Notes under the pieces: model-generated
Database searches by the model: none
What the model was told of the DNA's origin: nothing
Seen by the model: only the letters and a program-made list of their open reading frames with translations
DNA from: Micrococcales bacterium
Lineage (GTDB): Bacteria > Actinomycetota > Actinomycetes > Actinomycetales > Dermatophilaceae
Reading direction: 5' to 3'
Assembly: GCA_003157445.1 (NCBI GenBank)
Contig: PMJN01000104.1
Span: 1-5,766, forward strand
Length of the DNA stretch: 5,766 nt
In this document: piece after piece, positions 1 through 5,670 of the stretch
Position numbering within the stretch: the stretch's first letter is position 1
How the letters are laid out: every line of letters starts with the position of its first letter
Position numbers and translations under genes: made by a program

Positions 1-131
1 GGCACGACCAGGGCGAGGATGAACACCAGGATCATCACGCCGATGATCGTGGCGTTGGTCACCGAGATCTGGAGGACGCCCCAGGAGATGTACTTCCCGG
101 GTGCTCCCGCCACAATGCTTAAGGCACTCAT
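1..131 (-). CDS. Small one-pass membrane protein, 5' part only (runs off the window)
   Basis: Reading leftwards from the ATG at 131 gives 43 complete codons with no stop; the 3' end is outside the window. The start is supported by a purine-rich AGGAAGG about eight bases upstream on the minus strand. The product begins MSALSIVAGAPGKYISWGVL, then has a short polar stretch, and from about residue 22 a strongly hydrophobic segment (TNATIIGVMILVFILALVVP) typical of one transmembrane helix. Short proteins with a W-G-V-x-x-I-S-V-x-N stretch before a single helix occur in actinobacteria as conserved hypotheticals, as I recall; I know no function. It is transcribed divergently from the two-component system, so a link by shared regulation is possible but unproven. 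The opposite-strand frame over the same bases (19-339) has no recognisable protein character. Confidence 0.7.
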   Translation of the reverse strand, partial: MSALSIVAGAPGKYISWGVLQISVTNATIIGVMILVFILALVV

Positions 132-227
132 CGCGGTTACCTTCCTGCCGACGCGCGGTCGAGTTGCGGCGTCGTCCCTGTCCTGGAATCGATGCGGTTC
201 AAGATCATCACTCTTTCTAGCGGGGGT

Positions 228-248
228 CGGCCGGTCATACCCCGGCCG
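228..248. repeat. Inverted repeat, 7-bp arms and 7-base loop
   Basis: CGGCCGG at 228-234 and CCGGCCG at 242-248 pair perfectly across the loop TCATACC. The palindromic core CGGCCG occurs again at 382-389, in front of the response regulator. No T-tract follows on either strand, so it is not a typical intrinsic terminator. It could be an operator or a transcript structure; in GC-rich DNA it could also be chance. Confidence 0.4.
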
Positions 249-399
249 GGAACGGTTGCCCGAGGGTACGCACGGGTGTTCCAGTTGGAGTGTCGTTGAG
301 TCTGAGGCGGCGTGGCACCGCGATCTGCCCCATCTGTGACGGTTCGTTCTACGTATTGGCCACTGGGTGATTTCCGCCACGGCCGGCCGGGACGACGCG

Positions 400-405
400 T
401 AGCCT
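400..405 (+). promoter_or_regulatory. -10 box TAGCCT, probable leaderless promoter of the response regulator
   Basis: TAGCCT fits the TANNNT consensus and ends seven bases before the ATG at 413, which would put the transcription start at or next to the start codon. No Shine-Dalgarno sequence precedes that ATG. Both facts fit the leaderless mRNAs common in actinobacteria. No good -35 element is visible, which weakens the call. Confidence 0.4.
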
Positions 406-412
406 GATCACC

Positions 413-1069
413 ATGGACGCCCCGGTGATACGAGTGGTGGTCGTCGACGATCATGCACTGCATCGCGATGGCACCCGTCAGATTCTCGACGCATACCCCG
501 ACCTGCAAGTCGTTGGTGACGCCAACTCCGGTGAGGTCGCCCTAGCGGTGATCAACCAGCTCCGCCCCGACGTGGTGCTGATGGACATCCGGCTGCCGGG
601 GATGAACGGTATCGAGGTCACCCGACGGCTCACCCGGGACCTTCCCGGCGTCCGCGTGTTGATGGTCAGCGCGTACGACGAGGACGAGTACGTCCGTGGT
701 GCTCTGGAGGCCGGGGCCGCGGGGTATATGAGCAAGACTGCCCCCGGCAAGGAGCTGGTCCAAGCAGTGCGTGCTGTAGCCGGTGGGACAAGCGTGCTCC
801 AGTCAGGTCTGACAGCTCGCCTCTTGATCTCCTCGCGTCAGCCCGAGCATGGCGCGGCCGACCTCAGCGAGCGTGAGCTCGCGGTCCTGAGGCTGCTCGC
901 AGCCGGCCTGCACAACCGGGAGATTGCGGGACAGTTGACCATTAGCTCGCGCACCGTGGATCGGCATTGCGACAATATCTACGCGAAGTTGGGGGTGGGT
1001 TCGCGTACTGAGGCGGTGGTGCGTGCCATTTCGACCAAGCTATTGAGTGTGGGCGATGGCGAGCGGTGA
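413..1069 (+). CDS. NarL/FixJ-family response regulator (receiver plus LuxR-type HTH)
   Basis: This cytoplasmic DNA-binding regulator of 218 residues is the usual length for the NarL/LuxR family. The receiver domain spans about residues 6-122: acidic pair D12-D13, phosphoacceptor D58 in the motif LMDIRLPGMNG, switch residue S86 (MVSAYD) and conserved K108 (YMSKTAPG). All catalytic residues are present, so it should be phosphorylatable. A LuxR-type helix-turn-helix covers about 151-206 (LSERELAVLRLLAAGLHNRE, then the recognition helix region ISSRTVDRHCDNIYAKLGV). The ATG at 413 is chosen because the receiver begins at once after it and a -10-like box lies just upstream; there is no Shine-Dalgarno. 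Its 3' end overlaps the following kinase gene by 14-23 bases, indicating translational coupling with its partner. Target genes and signal cannot be told from the sequence. Confidence 0.95.
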   Translation: MDAPVIRVVVVDDHALHRDGTRQILDAYPDLQVVGDANSGEVALAVINQLRPDVVLMDIRLPGMNGIEVTRRLTRDLPGVRVLMVSAYDEDEYVRGALEAGAAGYMSKTAPGKELVQAVRAVAGGTSVLQSGLTARLLISSRQPEHGAADLSERELAVLRLLAAGLHNREIAGQLTISSRTVDRHCDNIYAKLGVGSRTEAVVRAISTKLLSVGDGER

Positions 1070-2480
1070 CGTCGCCAGCCCGATTCGGGCGGCCCCCGGA
1101 CGCGTCCTAGATGCCGTCGACAGGTTGCGTCTGCCGGTGAGATCCGGACGGTTCTGGATCGTCCAGGCCGGCGTCCTGATAGTGGCGTTCCTGGACGAGA
1201 TCGTGCTCGACGTCTTTCATTTCCTACCGCCGTTCGAAATTCCGCGATCCACGGTCACCCTTCTGCTGCTGATCCCGGTCATCTACGCCGCGCTCAACTT
1301 CGGTGTTCATGGTGCCGTTGGTACCGCGTTGTGGGCTACCGCACTCATGTGCCCCGACTGGCTCTTCATCAATGGAGTCACACCCACCAACGCTTGGACT
1401 GAGATCGGGAACCTCGCGATCCTCAACGCGGTCGCGGTCATTGTGGGGCAACGAGTTGAGCACGAGGGGCAGGCTCGACTCCGAGCCGAGGGGGCATTGC
1501 GCGCCAGCGAGGTAGCCGAGTCGCGTTACCGTGCCCTCTTCGACGAGCAGCATGCCCCGGTGCTGGTCACCGATGCAGCTGGAGTGGTCACCGAGGCCAA
1601 CGCTGCCGCCGCATCCCTGCTGGGGCCGGATGCTCCGGGACGACTCCTGTCGGACCTAGTTGGCACCCCGGTGACATCGATCCTGGATGGGGTGGTCACC
1701 CGCCTGCCTGTGGGGGACCGCGTGTTCGTGCCGAAGGCTCGCACCCTTGATGTCGGCTCCAGTGAACGCCTTATCCAGATCGTGCTTGTCGACCTGACCG
1801 AGGAGGCGCACCGTGCGCGCGAGCAACAGGCATACGCCACGCACCTGCTCACGGTGCAGGAGGACGAGCGGCGCATCCTGGCCCAGGATCTGCACGACGA
1901 CCCGGTCCAGACACTGACTTATCTGGTGCGAATGCTCGAGTCGCTGGGCGATGACCCGAGGCTGCCGCCCGATCTGGCACCGCTTGTCCTGCGCGATGGC
2001 GAGCTGGCCGCCGAGGTGGTTGATGCACTGCGCACCGTGATCTACGGTCTACGGCCGCCGGTGCTTGACGACCTCGGGGCCGTCGCCGCCCTACGTCAGC
2101 TGGTCGCAGAGGTTCGCACCCGGCACGGGATTGTGATCCGGCTGCAGGTGAGCGGAGATCAGGTGCGGCTCTCTGACCAGTGCGAGCTCACCGTATACAG
2201 GGTGGCCCAGGAGGCTCTGAGCAACGTTGTACGCCACGCACATGCCAAGCACACCAGGGTCGACCTGCACTTCGGGGACCAAGTGGTTCTCACCGTCACT
2301 GACGACGGATGCGGTATTCCGGCGACCGGTATCACCCCGGTTGGCTCGGGCGGCGGGCTTGGCCTGATTGGGATGCGCGAGAGGGTCAATCTGATCGGGG
2401 GCAGTCTAGAGATCCGCACACGCAAGCCGCATGGCACCCTGGTGCGGGCCACGGTCGTGGGCGCGCCCGCCGGAGGCTAG
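1047..2480 (+). CDS. Membrane-bound sensor histidine kinase (PAS, HisKA_3, HATPase_c), NarX/DesK type
   Basis: This 477-residue kinase is the partner of the overlapping regulator. Residues about 30-135 are hydrophobic and should form three or four membrane segments (for example FWIVQAGVLIVAFL and TVTLLLLIPVIYAALNFGVH). A PAS-like domain follows at about 155-250 (SRYRALFDEQHAPVLVTDAA, then VVTEANAAAASLLG). The HisKA_3 dimerisation domain has phosphoacceptor H283 in RRILAQDLHDDPVQTL. The HATPase domain carries the N box with N393 (AQEALSNVVRHAHA), the G1 box with D419-D420 (VTDDGCGIP) and the G2 box GGGLGLIGMRERV near 435-448. It should autophosphorylate and pass phosphate to D58 of the regulator. 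The GTG at 1047 gives the longest frame; the ATG at 1056 (MASGDVAS) is equally plausible, and neither has a strong ribosome binding site, as expected for coupling to the upstream stop. The PAS input suggests an internal or redox/ligand cue, but no ligand residues are identifiable. Confidence 0.94.
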   Translation: MWAMASGDVASPIRAAPGRVLDAVDRLRLPVRSGRFWIVQAGVLIVAFLDEIVLDVFHFLPPFEIPRSTVTLLLLIPVIYAALNFGVHGAVGTALWATALMCPDWLFINGVTPTNAWTEIGNLAILNAVAVIVGQRVEHEGQARLRAEGALRASEVAESRYRALFDEQHAPVLVTDAAGVVTEANAAAASLLGPDAPGRLLSDLVGTPVTSILDGVVTRLPVGDRVFVPKARTLDVGSSERLIQIVLVDLTEEAHRAREQQAYATHLLTVQEDERRILAQDLHDDPVQTLTYLVRMLESLGDDPRLPPDLAPLVLRDGELAAEVVDALRTVIYGLRPPVLDDLGAVAALRQLVAEVRTRHGIVIRLQVSGDQVRLSDQCELTVYRVAQEALSNVVRHAHAKHTRVDLHFGDQVVLTVTDDGCGIPATGITPVGSGGGLGLIGMRERVNLIGGSLEIRTRKPHGTLVRATVVGAPAGG

Positions 2481-2494
2481 GCGAGGAAGCTGCA

Positions 2495-2508
2495 CGGGCA
2501 ATGGCCCG
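2495..2508 (+). terminator. Short hairpin after the kinase gene, weak terminator candidate
   Basis: CGGGC-AATG-GCCCG forms a 5-bp stem 15 bases after the kinase stop, followed by a pyrimidine-rich run (CTCTCCTCTCTG) rather than a T-tract. It could attenuate readthrough into the decayed downstream gene, but the stem is short and may be chance. Confidence 0.2.
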
Positions 2509-2519
2509 CTCTCCTCTCT

Positions 2520-2524
2520 GGAGG
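2520..2524 (+). promoter_or_regulatory. Ribosome binding site GGAGG of the decayed dehydrogenase gene
   Basis: GGAGG lies six bases before the ATG at 2531. It fixes the original start of the acyl-CoA dehydrogenase pseudogene and excludes the longer open frame that reaches back into the kinase gene. Confidence 0.7.
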
Positions 2525-2530
2525 ACTGTC

Positions 2531-3700
2531 ATGACATCAGTGCCTGTCGGACCACTCGAGCTGCTCGACGTCGATCACCTGCTCAGTGACGAGGAACGAG
2601 CGGTGCAGCAGAGCGTCGGGCGGCTGGTCGATGACACCATCGGCCTGAGAACGCGCAGTGGTACGAGGCTGGCGTCTTCCCGGCAGAGATGGCCCTGACC
2701 TTCGGCAAGGTCGGTCTGCTCGGCATGCACCTGCAGGGTTACGGCTGCACCGCTATGAGCGCCGTCGAGTATGGGTTGGCCTGTGTGGAACTGGAGGCCG
2801 GGGACTCCCGCGCCTGCGGCTTCGCCTCATTTCAGGGCACGCTGGCGATGTTCGCCATGCACCACTGTGGCTCGAAGGAGCAGAAGCAGGCAGTGGCTGC
2901 CCCCTCATGGCCAAAGGTGAAGCCATCGGCCGCTTCGACCTCACCGAGCCAGACTTCGGTTTCGACCCGGCCGGTATGCGAACCCGTGCTCGTCGCGACG
3001 CCCGGCTGGGTGCTGGACGGCACGAAGACGTGGGTCACCAACGGCTCGATCGCCGACATCGCGGTGGTGTGGGCCCGTACTGACGTTGGTATCCAGGGCT
3101 TCCTCGTCCCGACAGGCACGGCCGGGTTCACGGCCAACAAGACCACCAGCAAGCTCTCCTTGCGGGCATCTGTCACCTCTGAGCTGGTGCTGCAGGGAGT
3201 TCGGCTGTCTTGGACAGGCCGTGCTGCCTGGCGTGCAGTCTCTGCGCGGGCGGTTGTCGTGCCTGGACCAGGCGCGTTTCGGCATCGCCTTCGGAGCACT
3301 GGGTGCGATCCGTGACTGTGTGGAGATCGCCTTGGAGTATTTCCGCAGCTAGAGGTGTTCAAACGGCCGATCGGTGGCTACCAGTTGACCCGGCAGATGC
3401 TGGCCGAAACGCACTCGAGCTCCAGAAGGGCTTCCTGCTGTCGATTGTCTCTCGGCCGGCTCAAGGTTGCAGGAAGACTGGCCCTCGCCAGATCAGCCTT
3501 GGCAAGCTCAACAATGCCCGGGAGGCGATCGCTATCGCGCGGCAGAGCCTCACTATCCTCGACGCTAACTGCATCACGTTGGAGTACTCGGTGTACGGCA
3601 CGCGAATAACCTGGAGCCGGTGCTGACCTATGAAGGCACCTCCGAGATGCGCACGCTAGACATTGGTCAGGCACCGACCGGGTTGAGCGCGTTCAGTTGA
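2531..3700 (+). pseudogene. Decayed acyl-CoA dehydrogenase, glutaryl-CoA dehydrogenase-like
   Basis: Joining frames gives a nearly full-length FAD-dependent acyl-CoA dehydrogenase of about 390 codons. Recognisable blocks in order are LLSDEERAVQQSVGRLVDD, WYEAGVFPAEMALTFGKVG, GYGCTAMSAVEYGLACVELE, GEAIGRFDLTEPDFGFDPAG, WVLDGTKTWVTNGSIADIAV, KLSLRASVTSELVLQGVRL, ARFGIAFGALGAIRDCVEIA, FKRPIGGYQLTRQMLAET, ISLGKLNNAREAIAIARQSL and NNLEPVLTYEGTSEMRTLDI, ending at a TGA at 3698-3700. The order and the TYEGT block, which carries the catalytic Glu in glutaryl-CoA dehydrogenases, point to that subfamily; the living gene would have oxidised a CoA thioester such as glutaryl-CoA. I place single-base shifts near 2645, 2905, 3002, 3206, 3350 (creating a TAG), 3412, 3455, 3487 and 3592, a mix of losses and gains. 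The ribosome binding site and both ends are kept. Clean neighbouring frames argue against poor sequence. No functional product is expected. Confidence 0.92.
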
Positions 3701-3707
3701 GCGCAAC

Positions 3708-3720
3708 GGGCGTGTCGCCC
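3708..3720. terminator. Short hairpin in the convergent gap, weak terminator candidate
   Basis: GGGCG-TGT-CGCCC lies just past the pseudogene stop and 33 bases beyond the stop of the convergent LytR_C gene, where a bidirectional terminator would be expected. The stem is only 5 bp and there is no T-tract on either strand. Confidence 0.25.
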
Positions 3721-3752
3721 CCCGGCGGTTGTGGCAAGTGGACCTTCACGAT

Positions 3753-4292
3753 TCAGCAGTGGGCGGGAGATTTCGTCGCAGCCGGGAACACAATCGTCGG
3801 CGGAACCGTCACAGACTTGAACGTATTGCCAATCACGACGTCGACCGAGGCGTCCATCCGGCCGTCCGGGACCATGCTGGCTCCCGGCAGCCTTCTCGCC
3901 GCAAGCGTGGCACCCTCGAGTCCGCTCGGTCCATAGCGAATCTCGCCGATGCCCAGGATCGTCTTGCCCAGCGGATCATTGTCAACCGTGGCGATCTTGA
4001 ACCCTTGCTCTTGCAGTGCGCCGCCCGCCGAGGCAGCCAACCCCACGCGAGCCGTCGCGTTATAGACGTTGACCGTCACCTCGCTCGGGGTCGGAGCCTT
4101 CGCGGTGGTCTGGTTACAGCTTGCGTTGGTCAGCGCTTTGGGGGTCAGGTTGGTTACCCACTGCTTGACGTACGATGCGGAGTAGCCGACGGTCCCGGCC
4201 AGTAAGATGGCAGTGCCCATCATCGTCCCAACGGCGCGCCGGCGAATGCGCCGATGATATATCGACGTTGCGGACTCGTGCAGGTAGTCCAC
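3753..4292 (-). CDS. Membrane-anchored LytR_C-domain protein
   Basis: The 179-residue product has a basic N-terminus (HRRIRRRA, residues 13-20), one hydrophobic segment at about 20-42 (VGTMMGTAILLAGTVGYSAS) and then an extracellular part. After a short Thr/Pro-rich linker (about 59-70), residues 72-158 match the LytR C-terminal domain: VTVNVYNAT, then a GLA motif, QEQGFKIATVDN, IRYGP, and the closing strand VDVVIG. The domain stands alone; the catalytic LytR-CpsA-Psr (LCP) phosphotransferase domain is absent, so it is not itself a wall-polymer ligase. Stand-alone LytR_C proteins are common in actinobacteria and some affect envelope integrity; a cell-wall role is inferred from that. The start is GTG at 4292, with GGGGG about eight bases upstream. 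It lies 75 bases downstream of the 98-residue gene on the same strand, probably in one operon. Confidence 0.85.
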   Translation of the reverse strand: MDYLHESATSIYHRRIRRRAVGTMMGTAILLAGTVGYSASYVKQWVTNLTPKALTNASCNQTTAKAPTPSEVTVNVYNATARVGLAASAGGALQEQGFKIATVDNDPLGKTILGIGEIRYGPSGLEGATLAARRLPGASMVPDGRMDASVDVVIGNTFKSVTVPPTIVFPAATKSPAHC

Positions 4293-4367
4293 GGGTTACC
4301 CCCGATCGAAAATTCCCTCTCTGCCGATCATGGCGGTTTGGCGCCGCTAGTCAAGTGCATGGGGACC

Positions 4368-4664
4368 TCAGTCAAGCACCAGTACGCGGGCATGCAGGGC
4401 AGGACGCTGCTGAAGCGCGGCGCGCAGGGCACGGTGCAGGCCGTCCTCGAGATACAGCTTGTCCTGCCACTGAACGACGTGGGCGAACAGATCGCCGTAA
4501 AAGGTGGATTCCTCAGACAACAGGGTCGCCAGGTCGAGGTTGCGTTTGGTGGTGATGAGTTCGTCGAGCCGGACCATTCGTGGTGGGACGTCTGCCCAGT
4601 CCCGGGCAGTCTCCAGCCCGTGTTCTGGGTAGGGGCGCCCGTCACCCACCGACCTGAAGATCAT
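4368..4664 (-). CDS. Conserved 98-residue actinobacterial protein, often labelled VapB-family antitoxin
   Basis: The product starts MIFRSVGDGRPYPEHGL, has VRLDEL at 31-36, TFYGDLFAHVVQW at 54-66, and ends LYLEDGLHRALRAALQQR followed by HARVLVLD. I recall close relatives in many actinobacteria that automated pipelines name type II toxin-antitoxin VapB-family antitoxin. No PIN-domain toxin gene lies beside it, so a toxin-antitoxin role is not supported by context. The C-terminal pattern, a V-x-L-D-E-L strand followed later by D74-G75-x-H77-R78 and a helix with A82-A83, resembles the D-G-x-H-R-x-x-A core of ParB/sulfiredoxin-fold domains, an alternative family placement. The ATG at 4664 is chosen because MIFRSVGDGR is the usual N-terminus as I remember it and a -10 box sits just upstream. 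It precedes the LytR_C gene on the same strand. Confidence 0.8.
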   Translation of the reverse strand: MIFRSVGDGRPYPEHGLETARDWADVPPRMVRLDELITTKRNLDLATLLSEESTFYGDLFAHVVQWQDKLYLEDGLHRALRAALQQRPALHARVLVLD

Positions 4665-4670
4665 GGCGCC

Positions 4671-4676
4671 AGTCTA
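4671..4676 (-). promoter_or_regulatory. -10 box TAGACT, probable leaderless promoter
   Basis: Read on the minus strand, TAGACT is followed by six bases (GGCGCC) and then the ATG at 4664. It matches TANNNT well and there is no Shine-Dalgarno, so transcription probably begins at the start codon. It likely serves the 98-residue gene and the LytR_C gene. No clear -35 element is seen. Confidence 0.5.
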
Positions 4677-4727
4677 GGCATACTGATTGCACGCCCTCCC
4701 AGGATGTGCGCGGGCAGTCCTGCTCTG

Positions 4728-4785
4728 TGGCGGAGGATAGGGGATTGAACCCCTGAGAGCTTTCACTCAAAACGCTTTTCAATTG
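4728..4785 (-). pseudogene. 3' remnant of a tRNA-Ser gene, putative attachment-site scar
   Basis: Read on the minus strand this is the 3' part of a class II tRNA-Ser: anticodon-stem remnant (GAAAAGCG), long variable arm (GAG-TGAAAG-CTC), T arm (AGGGG-TTCAAT-CCCCT), acceptor strand ATCCTCC, discriminator G and encoded CCA. The intact gene should carry TTCGAAT in the T loop, so one base is lost; the anticodon region reads GAA where GGA would be expected. No matching acceptor 5' strand (GGAGGAT) lies in the bases that would precede it. Only the 3' part exists, as left when an integrase recombines at the 3' end of a tRNA gene. The chromosome side is to the left, the former element to the right. 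It cannot make a working tRNA. Confidence 0.8.
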
Positions 4786-4877
4786 TGAATTGCCTCGTTC
4801 AGACGTGTTCGGGAGGCCGCCTTGCGCCCTGCTATGCCGATCAAGGACGTCCGCGCAGGGGGGGAACTTCAGCGAAC

Positions 4878-4901
4878 GAGACTAAGACTGAGACTAGGTC
4901 T
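4878..4901. repeat. Imperfect 12-bp tandem duplication
   Basis: GAGACTAAGACT (4878-4889) is followed directly by GAGACTAGGTCT (4890-4901), with two differences. It lies between the tRNA scar and the CRISPR-like unit. Tandem short repeats near an attachment site can be integrase arm-binding sites, but two copies alone do not show that. Confidence 0.45.
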
Positions 4902-4920
4902 GGCGTCCGGACCGGCCATT

Positions 4921-4949
4921 GGAAACACCCCCGCGTCTGCGGGGATGAA
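4921..4949. CRISPR. Solitary type I-E-like CRISPR repeat unit (not an array)
   Basis: The unit begins GGAAACA and contains a perfect 6-bp hairpin, CCCCGC (4929-4934), loop GTCT, GCGGGG (4939-4944), followed by ATGAA. Stem sequence, 4-base loop and an ATGA/ATAA-type tail are the signature of type I-E repeats, and the unit length fits 28-29 bases. No second copy occurs about 61 bases on either side and no cas gene is present. It could be the relic of a lost array, a repeat carried in on a mobile element, or a chance hairpin; the close match to the family pattern makes chance less likely. Confidence 0.5.
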
Positions 4950-4984
4950 GCGCTCCGAGATCGGCTCGCGCTCGAGTTCTGCCC

Positions 4985-5218
4985 GTGCGGTGGCGGTGTC
5001 GATTGCCGCGGACGATCGCGGGCCTCGCCTTGGCGCGTGCTCAAGGACGGACCGGGGGCCGGCTGTTCACGATGACGCCCGCGAAGGTGGGCTCGCGATG
5101 GCCTGGATGGGCAAGCCCGACACGAAGGTCAGAGAGCTCTGCAAGGAGCCAGGGGTCTCCCGGCAGAACCCTCTGTCGACAACCCATTTCCCGGGCTCTC
5201 AGGAAGCGACTCTGGTGA
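4985..5218 (+). pseudogene. C-terminal fragment of a serine recombinase (resolvase/invertase family), frameshifted
   Basis: After joining two shifts the translation reads RTIAGLALARAQGRTGGRLF, TMTPAKV, then LAMAWMGKPDTKVRELCKEP, GVSRQTLCRQ and a TGA at 5216-5218. This matches the end of small serine recombinases (Hin/Tn3-resolvase type): the R-x-x-A-G-L-A-x-A-R-A-x-G-R-x-G-G-R linker, then the Hin-type helix-turn-helix ending in G-V-S/T-R-Q-T-L-Y-R. One base is missing near 5090 and one extra base sits near 5168. The catalytic N-terminal domain with its active-site serine is absent, so the fragment is inactive. Such genes move with transposons and integrative elements, consistent with its place on the element side of the tRNA scar. 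Its left limit is uncertain; recognisable similarity starts near 5003, possibly with weak traces from about 4970. Confidence 0.8.
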
Positions 5219-5670
5219 GTCGCACCGTGGCGGCGCGATGCGTAGGCTCAGCGGCGGCGGTATTCGCCTTCAGGTGCGCGGAATCCCCGAAGCCACCCAC
5301 GCCAGCATCCCGCTGACGAGTCCCGCCGCCGTGGCCGACGCTGTCAAGGACGTTCTCACACGGCACCGCTCGTGCGCGCACGCTACCGCGAGCGAATGCG
5401 GAACGGATGTCGGGGCTACAGGCTCGCGACCGTGTCCGTAGCCCTCCTTGCGGATACCGAGGCTTGGCTTCGATGCCTCCGGTGATCCTTGGTCAAACCG
5501 AACATGGCATGCGCCCATCATCAATCAAAGCCCTGCTGGCGCACGGAGATGATCGACGTCACCGGCTGCGCCGATCTGCCCTGCCAAGGTTTTCGTGACC
5601 CGTGTCGCTCTTTCTCGTTGTCATACGAGCAGTCCTGTCTGAAATCGTGATGTCACCGAAGGAGAACGGC
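5219..5670. other. 452-base stretch without a supported gene
   Basis: Several short open frames occur on both strands (for example 5238-5441 plus, 5270-5524 minus), but none has a ribosome binding site with a recognisable product, and they overlap each other as GC-rich shadows do. I found no tRNA, terminator or further CRISPR-like unit. The final bases hold the ribosome binding site of the ORF starting at 5671. A TTGTCA at 5618-5623 could be a -35 element, but the -10 position 17 bases on (GAAATC) is poor. Confidence 0.5.

Larger units (their letters stand above)
132..412. other. Divergent intergenic region
   Basis: No gene is supported in these 281 bases between the divergently read membrane protein and the response regulator. 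The region holds the ribosome binding site of the leftward gene, one strong GC-rich hairpin and the promoter-like box in front of the regulator. I cannot place a convincing -35/-10 pair for the leftward gene. It is the natural place for autoregulatory sites of the response regulator, but I see no clear paired LuxR-type operator. Confidence 0.6.
4786..4984. other. Gene-free stretch beside the tRNA scar
   Basis: Apart from the 12-bp duplication and the CRISPR-like unit, I see nothing here. Open frames crossing it (from 4785 and 4822) have no family resemblance in this part and no ribosome binding site. Just right of the tRNA remnant is a short inverted repeat, CAATT-GTG-AATTG (4780-4792), partly within it. 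Confidence 0.5.

Noticed and set aside
19..339. Open plus-strand frame of 106 codons
   Set aside because: It is the shadow of the minus-strand membrane protein at 1-131, which has a ribosome binding site and a clear hydrophobic helix; the plus-strand product has no family character.
2309..2530. A longer N-terminus for the dehydrogenase reading back into the kinase gene
   Set aside because: The ribosome binding site GGAGG and the family-like N-terminus both place the start at 2531; the upstream part is a shadow of the kinase.
3210..3626. Open plus-strand frame of 138 codons as a separate gene
   Set aside because: It consists of pieces of the broken dehydrogenase read in one of its frames; only NALELQKGFLL and ISLGKLNNAREAIAIARQ are real segments of that protein.
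4728..4830. A complete tRNA-Ser gene on the minus strand
   Set aside because: The bases beyond the anticodon region contain no acceptor 5' strand GGAGGAT, no D arm, and the T loop lacks a base.
4850..4870. A second CRISPR repeat at the run CCGCGCAGGGGGGGAAC
   Set aside because: It lacks the paired stem and is about 84 bases from the first unit, not the roughly 61 expected for a type I-E array.
4822..5316. Open plus-strand frame of 164 codons as an intact gene
   Set aside because: Only its middle part (KPDTKVRELCKEPGVSRQ) is meaningful, and that is one frame of the frameshifted recombinase fragment; the rest shows nothing.
5270..5524. Open minus-strand frame of 84 codons
   Set aside because: No ribosome binding site, no recognisable motif, and it overlaps other equally featureless frames.
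5618..5646. Promoter with -35 TTGTCA for the ORF at 5671
   Set aside because: The -10 position at 16-18 bases' spacing does not resemble TANNNT, so the match is half a promoter only.
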